From assembly GCA_015066175.1 (NCBI GenBank), contig SVOW01000008.1:1-64000 (forward strand): a stretch of DNA of 64,000 nt, read 5' to 3'. The position numbers and the translations under genes were made by a program. Source of the DNA: Oscillospiraceae bacterium (lineage in GTDB: Bacteria > Bacillota > Clostridia > Oscillospirales > Acutalibacteraceae). Position 1 is the stretch's first letter, and every line of letters starts with the position of its first letter. Positions 8,601-17,153 of the stretch are shown one piece after another. The notes beneath the pieces are model-generated. The model saw only the letters and a program-made list of their open reading frames with translations. It was not told where the DNA came from and made no database searches.

Positions 8601-9486
8601 TTGTGTTTGCAAAAGCAAGAACATTAATCACTTCTGTTTCGTCAGCAACAGTGTAGCTTACACTGCTTTTTCCGTTAGGATATTTGATAAGCTGTTTTTT
8701 GTCTTTTGAATAAAGCACACCTGCTTCGTCACTGTGGAGAACAGGGTTGTTCACATGCACGCTGATGCCTGCAAGTTTTTCACAGCCTTCAAAAGCATCG
8801 TTGCCGATTGATGTAACTGCACTGCCTATCATAACCATTTCAAGGCTTCTGCTGCCGAGGAAAGCATTTTTGCCGATTGATTTTACGTTATCGCCGAGGA
8901 TAATTGTTTTCGCATTCTGGCTGCCTGCGAAAGCATTGTCTTTTATTTCTTCAACCTCGCTTGCCACAACAAAAGTAGTTGCAGTGTTTGAAGTGGGATA
9001 AACAAGCAAGTCTGTTTTGTCGTATGTATACAACGCACCGTTTTCATCAGATTTATAAACTGTGTTTGCAGAGCTTACTTCAATTTTTTCAAGACTGCCG
9101 CAATCTGTAAAAGCACCTGAACCGATTGAGATAACACCTGCGCCGATTTTTACAACAGCGAGTTTTTCACAGTCTGCAAATGCTCCCACGCCGATTGTTT
9201 TAACACTGTCGGGCATTGTTACAGATGTGATTTTGTCACAATCGCTGAAAGAATATACGCTGATTGCTTCCACCGGATATCCGCCCAATGTTTCGGGGAT
9301 TACGATATCTCCTGAAGCATCGTTCTGGCAAGTGATGATTGTTGCTTTTCCATCCTTGACATTGTACATAAACAATCCTTCAGTTTCTGCACTTGCAATA
9401 AGAGAGCCCATGGGCATTACGCCCAGAAGCATAACAAATGCGAGCAAAACTGACAGTAATTTAACTGTTTTTGTTTTTCCTGACAT
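5677..9486 (-). CDS. BspA-like leucine-rich-repeat surface protein with Big-type domain
   Basis: A 1269-residue secreted protein. Signal peptide about residues 1-32 ending ASAE. Three blocks of BspA/LRR_5 repeats follow (about 40-345, 415-600, 650-850) with units such as VTIPASVKTVDEGAFDGCEG. Between and after them are cysteine-bearing spacers of the pattern H-x-Y...C-x2-C-G...LGH, for example YSCECGHNYTETIPALGH; four tandem units occupy about 965-1165. Then comes a bacterial Ig-like (Big_2) domain with VYESADESIATVDSDGKVTA. The end is an aromatic hydrophobic tail (FTVIQWITWFFVDFLF). No LPxTG motif. Such proteins act in adhesion or glycan binding in gut bacteria; the exact ligand is unknown. 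Own RBS, likely monocistronic. Confidence 0.88.
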   Translation of the reverse strand: MSGKTKTVKLLSVLLAFVMLLGVMPMGSLIASAETEGLFMYNVKDGKATIITCQNDASGDIVIPETLGGYPVEAISVYSFSDCDKITSVTMPDSVKTIGVGAFADCEKLAVVKIGAGVISIGSGAFTDCGSLEKIEVSSANTVYKSDENGALYTYDKTDLLVYPTSNTATTFVVASEVEEIKDNAFAGSQNAKTIILGDNVKSIGKNAFLGSRSLEMVMIGSAVTSIGNDAFEGCEKLAGISVHVNNPVLHSDEAGVLYSKDKKQLIKYPNGKSSVSYTVADETEVINVLAFANTKALTEITIGKNVKEIGASAFIGCDLISKVNYGGSAAEWKNVKIGANNEKLLSAAFNFAGGVEHTHTYTSVTAKNATCTETGVMSYSCECGHNYTETIPALGHNFVNNTCQNCSMKEFVLASDGTRAKITKYNGSATYLTIPATIEGYEIIAIGDNVFEGKTSIVSIVIPAGVKEIGSCAFYKTGYYNNSANWENGVLYIGKFLIEANDEVVKGNYTVKEGTEVIADYAFSACTSLTGITFPASVKVIGDAAFSNCTGLKDVNCGVRKAEWANVTIGTENSALLNATFTFVPDPHVHSYDEIVDELKVTCLEAGYKITKCSCGDTKREDYPAPGHIFVNNVCTGCGGREYDISISNNEVTIIGCHESLSGNIVLPSAIGGYSVAKIGANAFAGNKNITGVVIPSTVTEIGEKAFFNCDELVNISIPASVTAMGSLAFADCAKLSALSVSADNAKFTTDENGVLFNKVKTEILYYPTGKASVTYEIPDGVMVIGKNAFNGYASLVTVTIPASVKTVDEGAFDGCEGLKKVNFTGTETKWNRVIIRDKNAPLTKAEKTFADLSDAEKALVVSKLLMVYNADVSTKGINIILTESDKTVGIMAVDMLAKDGETEVSIETDGTLIEVYEDGTYNLLISDWHLSGNKTETTVTIGEDTFPIIFIFEPENDGHDFGIVEELEPTCVDKGCTRYTCSICGAYRDENEVDALGHEYGLWIIDSDEGCVTEGKKYRECTVCDEFTEGHIEWGVVRPTGHDYIVAVTEPTCHEGGYTAYFCQKCSHYYETDFVPAAGHKYGEWSVITEASCTTAGEKIKECTVCEETADGHFVKEVVDALGHNYVSDVTPPTEFDEGYTTHICTQCGDTYKDTFVPAIGKVKSVVLQSITLNKDEVKALAPKIDVTPGVQYSVVYESADESIATVDSDGKVTAVSRGITTITCTVTDQYGNKESAECTVEVKFTVIQWITWFFVDFLFSWIGKLF

Positions 9487-9611
9487 TTACAATTCCTCCT
9501 TAATAATGGTTGAAAAATTTAATGTATTTTTCAGAAAATTATACAAATATAGTATATCACCTGAGAAATCAATATGCAATATAAATTTATTAAAATTTAT
9601 TATGCAATTAA

Positions 9612-9640
9612 TTGACTAAACTTTCCAAATATGATATAAC
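9612..9640 (+). promoter_or_regulatory. Promoter of the alpha-mannosidase gene
   Basis: TTGACT (9612-9617) and TATAAC (9635-9640), 17-base spacer; RBS AAAGGAG follows shortly before ATG 9692. Confidence 0.65.
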
Positions 9641-9691
9641 AGAATCAACAAACAAAGGGGATTTCTTTCCCTGCGGCAAAGGAGACTTTTT

Positions 9692-12600
9692 ATGTATAAC
9701 GAACCTTTAAAAAGCAAATCTTATGACAAACTAAAAGAAGCCACACTGGTTTATGCCGAAAGAATGTATGTTAAAATCGGCGAGCTTCAGAATGTCTATG
9801 GTTACATAACAAAAGAACATTTCAGAAATGTTCCCGACGTTGAATGGACTCCCATCGATAAAAACTACTCCTGGGGTAGCGAGGAGTGGGAAAACCTGTG
9901 GGTAAAAGGCACTTTTGAATATAACGAAAAATATGACGGACAGGAAATTTATGCCGTTTCACATGCAGGCGGTATTGAGCAGCTTTTCTTCGTTGACGGA
10001 AAGCCCAAAGGTCTTTTCAACATCAAAGGCTCAACCTTCACAGGCCCCGGCCATTGTGTAAGAAGAATCGGCAAAAACGAAAAAGGCAAAAACTGGGACC
10101 TTGCTTTTGAGTGTTATACAGGCCATTTCTGCGCAGGTACTTCTGTTTACGAAAATTACGAATATCCCGATATGGAGCCCTGGAGTTACAGACAGACTTA
10201 CAAGGGTGTTGACATCTGTGTAAGAGATGAAATAATTCACGAATTTGTTTTTGATATGACACAGATTTCTCAGGCTATTGAACTTGCACCTGAAACAAAC
10301 TTCCTTAAATACCGTGCAATGAAAACTATGGACAAGGTGCTTAACGTGCTTATCCTTGACCCCAAAAGCACTCCTTACGAAATCTGGCACAAATCAGTTG
10401 AAGACGCTCTTGAAATCACAAGAGAAATGTTCAAAGGTCAGGGCAACAGTATTTTTGGCAGACTCTGTCTTACAGGACATTCACATATGGACACTGCATG
10501 GCTCTGGCCCGCTTCTGAAACTATGAGAAAATGCGCAAGAACTTACTCAAACGCTCTTGCACTTATGGAAGAATACCCCGAATACCGCTTTATGCAGTCT
10601 TCTGCTCTTCACTGCGAATGGATGAAGGACTACTATCCCTCAATTTTTGAAGATATGAAAAAGAGAGTTGCAGAGGGAAGATATGAGCCTAACGGCGGTG
10701 TTTATGTTGAGTGCGACTGCAACATCACATCAGGCGAACTTATGGTAAGACAGTTCCTTAAAGGTCAGCAATTCACAAGAGAAAACTTCAACTTCACTTC
10801 TGACAGTTTCTGGCTTCCCGACACATTCGGTTATAACGGAAACATCCCCCAGATTATGCTCGGCTGCGGATGTAAATATTTCTACACAACAAAGCTTGCA
10901 TGGAACGAGCTTAACAGCTTCCCCTTCATCAGCTTTACATGGAAAGGTATTGACGGCAGTTCTGTTCTTACACACTTCAACAGAATCCACCGTGCACCTG
11001 ATGTTGACGCAGGTATCAACCTTATCAAGGAAATGCCCCTTAAAGAAACAAGCGATTTAAGACTTCACGCTTTCGGTGTTGGTGACGGTGGCGGCGGCCC
11101 CTCATATTCAATGCTTGAAGCTGCACGCAGAATCAAAAAGCTTGACGGTATGCCTGAGGTTCAGGAATGCTCTGCAAGTCAGTTTATGCATAAGCTTGAA
11201 GAAATTCAGGACGACCTTCCTGTTTACGATGGCGAGCTTTACCTTGAACTTCACCGCGGTACTCTTACACAGATGCACGATGTTAAGAGAAAGAACAGAA
11301 AAGCAGAATTTGCACTTCGCAATATGGAATACTTCAATGTTCTTTCTCAGGAAAAGAAAAACGAAAACGCCGACAAGTGGCTTAAAGTTCTTCTTAAAAA
11401 TCAGTTCCACGATATTCTTCCCGGCACATCAATTCCGAGAGTTTATGAAGTGTTCAACGAAGAAATGGACGAACTTCTTGAAAACTACAAAAACGCAACA
11501 CTTGCTTATACAGATAAAATCACTGCAAAGGCAGACAATAAAGTTACACTTTACAACACTCTTTCATTTGACAGAAACGATGTTCACACAATCGAAGCGG
11601 AAGGTTTTGCAAAAGATGCTCCTTCACAGAGATACACTGACCTTTGCGGTAAAGAAGTTCTTGCAATCGGTAAAACTTCTATCCCCGCTTTCGGTGCAAA
11701 AGTTATTGAACTTTCCGACACTGCGGTTGACAGCGCATCTGCATTCAGCTTTGACGGCAAAGTGCTTGAAACTCCTTATGCAGTAATTACTCTCGGTGAT
11801 GACGGATTTATTTCTTCATTCATCGATAAAGCTTCAGGCAGAGAACTCCGTAAGGAAAACGGTGCTCCCCTTAATGCACTTCTTACTGCAGAAGATGCTC
11901 CTGCATACTGGGATAACTGGGATATCGAATATGACGCTCTCGATAAACTTACTCCTATCACAGGCTTTGAAGGCAGAGAAGTTGTTACTGACGGTGCAGT
12001 GCAGTTTGTACTCCGCAGTAAATATTCATTCGGCTACAACAGTTCACTTACTCAGGATATGATTGTTTATGCAGACAGTCCCAGAGTTGACTTCCACACA
12101 CTTGTTGACTGGAAGGAAAAACATTGTCTTCTCAAAGCAGGATTTGACGTTGACGTTAAATCTGACACAGTCAGAAACGAAATTCAGTTCGGTCACGTTC
12201 AGAGACCCACAACACGCAACAACTCTATTGACGTTGCTAAATTTGAAGTATGCAACTACAAATGGACAGATATCTCTGAATCACGTTTCGGTGTTGCAAT
12301 TCTCAACGATTGTAAGTACGGTATTTCTGCCGAAAACGGCAACTTAAGACTTTCACTTCACAGAGGCGGTAACCGTCCTGAAGTAGGCGCTGACGCAGGA
12401 TTGCATGAAATGACATATTCATTCCTGCCCCACACCGGTGCTTTCACAACAGAAAATGTTGTGCGTCCTGCTTACGAACTTAATGTTCCTGCAGTATGTG
12501 CAGAAGGCGAAACAAGCCTTACAGATTCATTCCTTACAATCGACGCTCCCAACGTAATCTGCGAAGCTGTTAAACCTGCTGAAAGCCTTGAAAATGCTTA

Positions 12601-12784
12601 TGTTATCCGCGTTTACGAATGTGAAGGATGCAAAACAAAAGCAAACATCACTCTTTCAAGAAAAGGTGCAGAAATTCTTTCTTCAAATATGCTCGAAGAT
12701 ATCACCGAGCCTGCAGATGTAAACGGCAACACAATCACTGCAACATTCAAGCCCTTCGAAATCAAAACATTTATTATTAAATAA
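9692..12784 (+). CDS. Alpha-mannosidase, glycoside hydrolase family 38
   Basis: A 1030-residue, probably cytoplasmic enzyme (no signal peptide) that removes alpha-linked mannose from glycans. The zinc-binding GH38 start motif GHSHMDTAWLWP is at about residue 264 and the catalytic nucleophile aspartate lies in DSFWLPDTFGYNG near 370. Residue LHRGTLTQMHDVKRKNR and FHDILPGTSI near 575 are also family hallmarks. The C-terminal half is the beta-sandwich region of GH38 enzymes. Length is typical for bacterial class II/III enzymes. It faces a GH130 phosphorylase gene across a shared terminator, so both may be used for mannose-containing glycans. Confidence 0.95.
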   Translation: MYNEPLKSKSYDKLKEATLVYAERMYVKIGELQNVYGYITKEHFRNVPDVEWTPIDKNYSWGSEEWENLWVKGTFEYNEKYDGQEIYAVSHAGGIEQLFFVDGKPKGLFNIKGSTFTGPGHCVRRIGKNEKGKNWDLAFECYTGHFCAGTSVYENYEYPDMEPWSYRQTYKGVDICVRDEIIHEFVFDMTQISQAIELAPETNFLKYRAMKTMDKVLNVLILDPKSTPYEIWHKSVEDALEITREMFKGQGNSIFGRLCLTGHSHMDTAWLWPASETMRKCARTYSNALALMEEYPEYRFMQSSALHCEWMKDYYPSIFEDMKKRVAEGRYEPNGGVYVECDCNITSGELMVRQFLKGQQFTRENFNFTSDSFWLPDTFGYNGNIPQIMLGCGCKYFYTTKLAWNELNSFPFISFTWKGIDGSSVLTHFNRIHRAPDVDAGINLIKEMPLKETSDLRLHAFGVGDGGGGPSYSMLEAARRIKKLDGMPEVQECSASQFMHKLEEIQDDLPVYDGELYLELHRGTLTQMHDVKRKNRKAEFALRNMEYFNVLSQEKKNENADKWLKVLLKNQFHDILPGTSIPRVYEVFNEEMDELLENYKNATLAYTDKITAKADNKVTLYNTLSFDRNDVHTIEAEGFAKDAPSQRYTDLCGKEVLAIGKTSIPAFGAKVIELSDTAVDSASAFSFDGKVLETPYAVITLGDDGFISSFIDKASGRELRKENGAPLNALLTAEDAPAYWDNWDIEYDALDKLTPITGFEGREVVTDGAVQFVLRSKYSFGYNSSLTQDMIVYADSPRVDFHTLVDWKEKHCLLKAGFDVDVKSDTVRNEIQFGHVQRPTTRNNSIDVAKFEVCNYKWTDISESRFGVAILNDCKYGISAENGNLRLSLHRGGNRPEVGADAGLHEMTYSFLPHTGAFTTENVVRPAYELNVPAVCAEGETSLTDSFLTIDAPNVICEAVKPAESLENAYVIRVYECEGCKTKANITLSRKGAEILSSNMLEDITEPADVNGNTITATFKPFEIKTFIIK

Positions 12785-12795
12785 AACAAAGCTGA

Positions 12796-12829
12796 AAAAT
12801 CCCGTTTCGCAAGAAACGGGATTTTCTTT
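12796..12829. terminator. Bidirectional terminator between GH38 and GH130
   Basis: Perfect 13-base-pair stem AAAATCCCGTTTC (12796-12808) / GAAACGGGATTTT (12813-12825) with GCAA tetraloop, then CTTTT. Confidence 0.9.
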
Positions 12830-13779
12830 TACTTATTCAAATCGTGTTCTTTAATGAATTTGATTGTTTCATCAACTGTTGTGAAAGCAAGGGCAACAAC
12901 TGTGTCTGCGCCGCCGTAATAAATTGCAATTTTACCGCTGTCTGCGTCTGCAAGTGCAGCACAAGGGAAAACAACGTTGGGCACATCGCCCACAAGCTCG
13001 TAATTTTCGTGAGGTGCTAAAAGGAAACAATCTGCTCTGTGTTTTACAATCCAAGGCTTGTCAATATCGAGAATTGCTGCACCCATTGCGTAAGTAAAGC
13101 CGTTGCAGGAAGTGAGCACACCGTGGTAGAAAACAAGCCATCCTTCATCAGTTTCAATAGGTGTAGGGCCTGCACCTACCTTTGTCATTTCCCAATTCTT
13201 GACAGGTGACATAACAAATCTGTGCTTACCCCAATATGTAAGGTCTTTGCTGTGACTTAAGAAAATGTCGCCATAGGGTGTGTGACCTCTGTCGCAAGGG
13301 CGGATGAAAAGAACAAATTCATCGTTGATTTTTCTGGGGAAAAGCACACCGTTTCTTGCAACGGGATAGCAAGCATCTTCAAGCTGTACCCATTCTTTGA
13401 AATCAGTTGTGTAAGCAATGCCGATTGTTGTGCCGTGAGGAGTAAGGTTTACCCATGAAAGATAAAACTTTCCGTCAATTTCGCAAAGACGAGGGTCATA
13501 ACCGCTGAAAATTACTTTTTCTTCAAGCTCCCAATTGATTGCATCTTTACTGTAGCCTACAACAAGTGTATGGTCGCGGCTTATGTTATCAACTCTGAAA
13601 ACGCCTGCAAAACCGTCTTTGTAAGGCACAACTGCAGAGTTGAAAATGCTGTTTGCGCCAAAAAGGTTATCCCTTGTGATTACGGGATTTCCGCTGTAAC
13701 GCCACACGGGATATTTATAACCCTCAGGTTTATCTTCCCACGGAATGTTGGGCATTGAAGCACCGATAATTTTAGCCAT
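12829..13779 (-). CDS. GH130 mannoside phosphorylase-like protein
   Basis: A 316-residue five-bladed beta-propeller enzyme. GH130 members phosphorolyse beta-mannosides such as beta-1,4-mannooligosaccharides or mannosyl-N-acetylglucosamine to mannose 1-phosphate. The general-acid aspartate is in SGYDPRLCEIDGKFYLSW. Other family marks are NPVITRDNLFGANSIFN, phosphate-binding region GAGPTPIETDEGWLVFYHG and YYGGADTVVALA. The length resembles the GH130_2 type rather than the ~390-residue GH130_1 type; the exact substrate is not decidable here. It lies 18 bases downstream of the VTT membrane protein gene in the same orientation. Confidence 0.9.
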   Translation of the reverse strand: MAKIIGASMPNIPWEDKPEGYKYPVWRYSGNPVITRDNLFGANSIFNSAVVPYKDGFAGVFRVDNISRDHTLVVGYSKDAINWELEEKVIFSGYDPRLCEIDGKFYLSWVNLTPHGTTIGIAYTTDFKEWVQLEDACYPVARNGVLFPRKINDEFVLFIRPCDRGHTPYGDIFLSHSKDLTYWGKHRFVMSPVKNWEMTKVGAGPTPIETDEGWLVFYHGVLTSCNGFTYAMGAAILDIDKPWIVKHRADCFLLAPHENYELVGDVPNVVFPCAALADADSGKIAIYYGGADTVVALAFTTVDETIKFIKEHDLNK

Positions 13780-13797
13780 ATTTATTCCTCCTGAAAT

Positions 13798-14535
13798 TCA
13801 TTTATTTTCTTCTGTCTGCTGTAATTTTGTTTTTGCAACAACACGTTTTGTAATAAGGCTTGCTATGAACACAAACACAACAATAATCGCAACGGGAATT
13901 GCCACAACCCATGGTTTTTCGCCAACATTTTTAAGTGCAACACCAAAAGCCGTGTAAACAATTGCAAGAGGCACCATGCCAAGGCCTGCACCGATTATGT
14001 AATTTTTGAACGAAACATTTATCGCACCGAAAAGAAGGCTTGATAAATCGGAAGGGATAATGCCCGAAAGTTTGATTGCAAAGGTCATTGTTGTTTCATT
14101 TGCTCCCTTGAAATCGTCGAGTTTTTTAACAGCTTTGAAACGGGTTTTCATCGAATCCATAATTCCTGCACCTGTAAATCTGCCGAGAAAATAAGGAGCA
14201 AATAAACTTAACCAGACTGAAACTATGTTAATTGCAAGAGCACTCCAGTAGTCCGGCATAAGATATCCGCATATGGCAAAAACAACTGCAGGCGGAAATA
14301 CAAGGGCGAAAGATTTCACAACAGAAAAAATAATTATTCCCACAGCAATTGTAAGCATACCGCCGGTTATTTGCTCTGCAAGCTGCGGAATGTTTGTGAC
14401 TTTGATGTTATACTTTTTCATAAGCACAAGGCATGCAACAATCATTGATAACATAAACACACCTGCTAAAATCTGCAGGATTTTTATAAGTCTATCTTTG
14501 TTGACTGCTTTTTGTCTTTGCGTGCTTTTCGCCAA
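13798..14535 (-). CDS. VTT/TVP38-family membrane protein
   Basis: About 245 residues with roughly six membrane helices. The VTT (SNARE-associated, DedA-like) core is recognised from FPPAVVFAICGYLMPDYWSA, YFLGRFTG and the re-entrant segment KLSGIIPSDLSSLLFGAINV with a conserved proline. The family is implicated in lipid scrambling or transport. I choose TTG 14535 because AGGGG (14544-14548, complement) is 8 bases upstream; a GTG at 14544 overlaps that site. It is the first gene of a two-gene unit with GH130. Its relation to glycan use is unclear. Confidence 0.85.
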   Translation of the reverse strand: MAKSTQRQKAVNKDRLIKILQILAGVFMLSMIVACLVLMKKYNIKVTNIPQLAEQITGGMLTIAVGIIIFSVVKSFALVFPPAVVFAICGYLMPDYWSALAINIVSVWLSLFAPYFLGRFTGAGIMDSMKTRFKAVKKLDDFKGANETTMTFAIKLSGIIPSDLSSLLFGAINVSFKNYIIGAGLGMVPLAIVYTAFGVALKNVGEKPWVVAIPVAIIVVFVFIASLITKRVVAKTKLQQTEENK

Positions 14536-14860
14536 AAAAATCACCCCTGAAAACGTATTTATTCAATTATACCCTATTATTCTTTTTATTTCAACCATCA
14601 TCGATATTGATTTCACAATTTGTCAGTCAGCCCCCGGATTGAAATATTTATAAAATGATGATATAATTGTTACAGTTGACAAAATCTGCAGATATCCGGA
14701 AACAATTATTCTGATTAGTATAAAAAGCGGAAAAAGCAGAATTTCTCCTTTCAGGTAGCAAAGTGACTGCGTCTGTTTCTGACGGAATCCTCAATGCCGA
14801 ATTTGATTTTCCGGGAACTTTCGCCTTTGTTAAACTCAATTAATCTTTTCGATAATTTCA
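14536..14860. other. Intergenic region without an intact gene
   Basis: More than 300 bases with no gene having start and RBS. It contains a coding relic (14724-14843) described separately and borders repeat copy D. Confidence 0.5.
14724..14843 (+). pseudogene. Orphan C-terminal coding relic
   Basis: A 39-codon frame preceded immediately by an in-frame TAA and with no start codon or RBS. Translation reads like the end of a real protein: AEKAEFLLSG, then VTASVSDGILNAEFDFPG and TFAFVKLN before TAA. Codon use resembles the neighbours. It is probably the remnant of a deleted secreted or enzymatic protein; the parent family is not recognised with certainty. Confidence 0.4.
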
Positions 14861-14933
14861 GAAGAAAATGACATCACCCCTTGCGTTTTCAAGGGGTGAA
14901 CATTGCTGAAAGCATACATATAAATTATAATTT
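14861..14933 (-). repeat. Dispersed hairpin repeat, copy D (inverted, truncated)
   Basis: Read on the minus strand it begins with AAATTATAATTT (14922-14933), continues as TATATGTATG like copy A, and has a 10-base-pair hairpin (TCACCCCTTG 14874-14883 with CAAGGGGTGA 14890-14899) followed by TGTCATTTTC. The second hairpin and right-hand palindrome are missing. Confidence 0.65.
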
Positions 14934-14955
14934 ACAACTTACGGAGAATGAAGCA

Positions 14956-15471
14956 ATGATTGTTCTTATTACAGGTGCATCGCATACAGGGAAAACTGCG
15001 CTTGCACAAAAACTGCTTGAAAAATATAAATCTCCCTATCTCTCAATTGACCATCTTAAAATGGGTCTCATCCGTAGCGGTAACACAGACCTTACGCCTA
15101 TGAGTGACGACAAAGAGCTTACTGCATATTTATGGCCCATTGTTTGTGAAATGATAAAAACAGCAATTGAAAACAAGCAGAACTTAATTGTGGAAGGCTG
15201 TTACATTCCCTTTGATTGGCAGAAGGATTTTGAAAAAGAATATCTTGAAAACATCAAATACTATTGTCTTATAATGAGTGAAAATTATATCCGTAATCAT
15301 TTTTCAGACATAAAGAAATATTCAAATATCATTGAAAACCGTCTGGATGATGCGTACTGCACAATGGAAAGTGTATTAAAAGATAATGCACAAATATCAG
15401 TTCTTGCAAAAAAGCATAAAGTAAATTATGTACTCATTGAAGATAAATACGAAATCATCATAGATTTATAA
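14956..15471 (+). CDS. P-loop kinase-like protein (AAA_33 type)
   Basis: A 171-residue protein with an intact Walker A (TGASHTGKTALAQKLL) at residues 6-21 and a hydrophobic strand LIVEGCYIPF at about 77 that may hold the substrate site. It resembles small nucleoside/adenylate-kinase-like or zeta-like phosphotransferases of unknown substrate. ATG 14956 follows ACGGAGAA; upstream in-frame codons belong to repeat copy D and are rejected. It is a single gene ended by a strong terminator. Confidence 0.75.
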   Translation: MIVLITGASHTGKTALAQKLLEKYKSPYLSIDHLKMGLIRSGNTDLTPMSDDKELTAYLWPIVCEMIKTAIENKQNLIVEGCYIPFDWQKDFEKEYLENIKYYCLIMSENYIRNHFSDIKKYSNIIENRLDDAYCTMESVLKDNAQISVLAKKHKVNYVLIEDKYEIIIDL

Positions 15472-15476
15472 TAACA

Positions 15477-15506
15477 AAAGCGGTGTGAACTTTCACACCG
15501 CTTTTG
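15477..15506. terminator. Bidirectional terminator
   Basis: Nearly perfect palindrome AAAAGCGGTGTGAA / TTCACACCGCTTTT (15477-15505) with a tiny loop; flanked by T or A runs. Shared by convergent genes. Confidence 0.85.
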
Positions 15507-15510
15507 TTGC

Positions 15511-17073
15511 TTACTTGAAAAGATTTTCTAAAAATCTGATTATGCTTGTTTTTTCATCAAAGGGAATAATTTCACCTGCGTTTTCTGCTGTAAGGGGCAC
15601 AAGGCAGGTTTCATCAAGATTTATCATATACTGTGGAAGGTCAGAATAAGTGTGAACTGTAATCTGTTCTTCACTATATGTTACAAGGTCAATCAAATCT
15701 GCAAAATATTTGTCGTCATCTTTGTGTTTGAGATTTTTTGCAAACCATGTAACATCGGCATATTTGCAGGTTGAAGCATCAATCTGTCTGTCAGGAGAAA
15801 TGTGGTTTTTACCGCATACACATTCCTTTGCCTGAACATAATCTTCTGCAAACACTCCGTCAATTTCTGCACAGGTTGCACCGAAACTTGTGCTGTAAGT
15901 GCCTATCATACCGTCAGACATTCTGTCGTTATCTGAAGTTACCGGAAGCATTTTGTGACCGTATTCTGAAATAACTGCAAAATTTTTGCCGTCTGCAAGA
16001 AGTGCATCGATAATATTATCCTTGTTTGCCTGCACGTTATCGTGATAATATCTGTTTTTTGCAAGAAGTTCTGAATATGTTTCAAGTTTTTCGGGAGTGT
16101 TGAAAAGGTATTCTTCCGCCTGATAATATCTTTCGCTTGACATCAACGCATAGAAAGCGGGCACTGTGCCGATAGTTTTCAATACTGCACCGCCTGCCAT
16201 CTTATCAAGGTTGGGAATAAGTGTATCGTTTGTGAAAGAAACAAGGGGTTCAAAAAATTTAATTGCATACACAATCCTAAGCAAATCGTCAACAACTGTA
16301 AGGCTTCCGTCTTTCGGCAACAAATCAGAAATCATTCTAAGAAGTGATTTTGTTGTAAATTCAATGTGACCTGAAAACGGGTCTTCGCAACATTCAACCC
16401 CATTCATACCGCCTGAAATGAAAACTGCAGAATGAATACGGTCGCGTTTTTCAGGGGCAATATAATAATGCTCATAAAGGTAAGTCATCATTACCGCACC
16501 GCCCATGCTGAAAGAAACAAGGCCCACTTCTTCAGCACCTGTAACTTCAAGCACTTCGTCCACGAAAGCATCAAGCTGAGTTGAAATTGTGTGCATATCA
16601 AGACGCCAGTCATAGGCAAAATAATAATCGTTTCTTTTGCCGTATTCGTCTGTAGGTGTGATTTCTTTGTTATATTTGAGCCCTGTGTCAGGTGATGGCA
16701 CACCATTTTCATCGCATGCAACATTGCCGAAAATTGTGCCGAGAATGTCTGTGAAAATCACATCAAGTCTTTCATATTTTCCGAAAGCCATTGAGAAAAT
16801 AACTTCAGGAAGATTTTTGAAAACAAGCCCTACAATTTTATCTGCAGGGAAAGACCAGATGTCAACATCGTCTTCTTCCGTTTCGGTTGAAACACCTTTG
16901 TAAATCGGCTGGTCACCCAAACCGTGAATAAAAACGATAGGAATATTTTTATCAAGCTCTTTCACTGCTTCGGCTGCAGTTTTTTCTGTTGCAGAAACGC
17001 CTGTTGATGCCATTGAAAAAGCCATAACAAGCACAAGCAAAACTGAAACAGATTTGATGAATAATTTTTTCAT
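15511..17073 (-). CDS. Secreted lipase/acyltransferase-like alpha/beta hydrolase
   Basis: A 520-residue exported protein. Signal peptide to about residue 29 (STGVSA). Strand IPIVFIHGLGDQP at about 49-61 gives the oxyanion HG motif. The nucleophile elbow is VSFSMGGAVMMTYLYE, with Ser in S-F-S-M-G (the first Gly of G-x-S-x-G is Ser). The segment FAYDWRLD before it is typical of LCAT/phospholipid acyltransferase-like lipases. A His near the end of the fold (SEYGHKMLPV or the later region) would complete the triad; this is not certain. The protein ends in an amphipathic stretch SIIRFLENLFK. Substrate unknown. Likely monocistronic. Confidence 0.8.
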   Translation of the reverse strand: MKKLFIKSVSVLLVLVMAFSMASTGVSATEKTAAEAVKELDKNIPIVFIHGLGDQPIYKGVSTETEEDDVDIWSFPADKIVGLVFKNLPEVIFSMAFGKYERLDVIFTDILGTIFGNVACDENGVPSPDTGLKYNKEITPTDEYGKRNDYYFAYDWRLDMHTISTQLDAFVDEVLEVTGAEEVGLVSFSMGGAVMMTYLYEHYYIAPEKRDRIHSAVFISGGMNGVECCEDPFSGHIEFTTKSLLRMISDLLPKDGSLTVVDDLLRIVYAIKFFEPLVSFTNDTLIPNLDKMAGGAVLKTIGTVPAFYALMSSERYYQAEEYLFNTPEKLETYSELLAKNRYYHDNVQANKDNIIDALLADGKNFAVISEYGHKMLPVTSDNDRMSDGMIGTYSTSFGATCAEIDGVFAEDYVQAKECVCGKNHISPDRQIDASTCKYADVTWFAKNLKHKDDDKYFADLIDLVTYSEEQITVHTYSDLPQYMINLDETCLVPLTAENAGEIIPFDEKTSIIRFLENLFK

Positions 17074-17153
17074 AAATTACACCTCTTTCAATAAAATATC
17101 TCCGTGACAAATATATCACCTTGCCGCGGAGATATCAATATTTTCCTGACAAA

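Noticed and set aside
7208-9619. Several plus-strand frames of 61-185 codons opposite the LRR gene
   Set aside because: They are mirror frames of a highly repetitive coding sequence and have no RBS.
14648-14839. 63-codon minus-strand frame
   Set aside because: No RBS and opposite to the coding relic, whose plus-strand translation is more protein-like.
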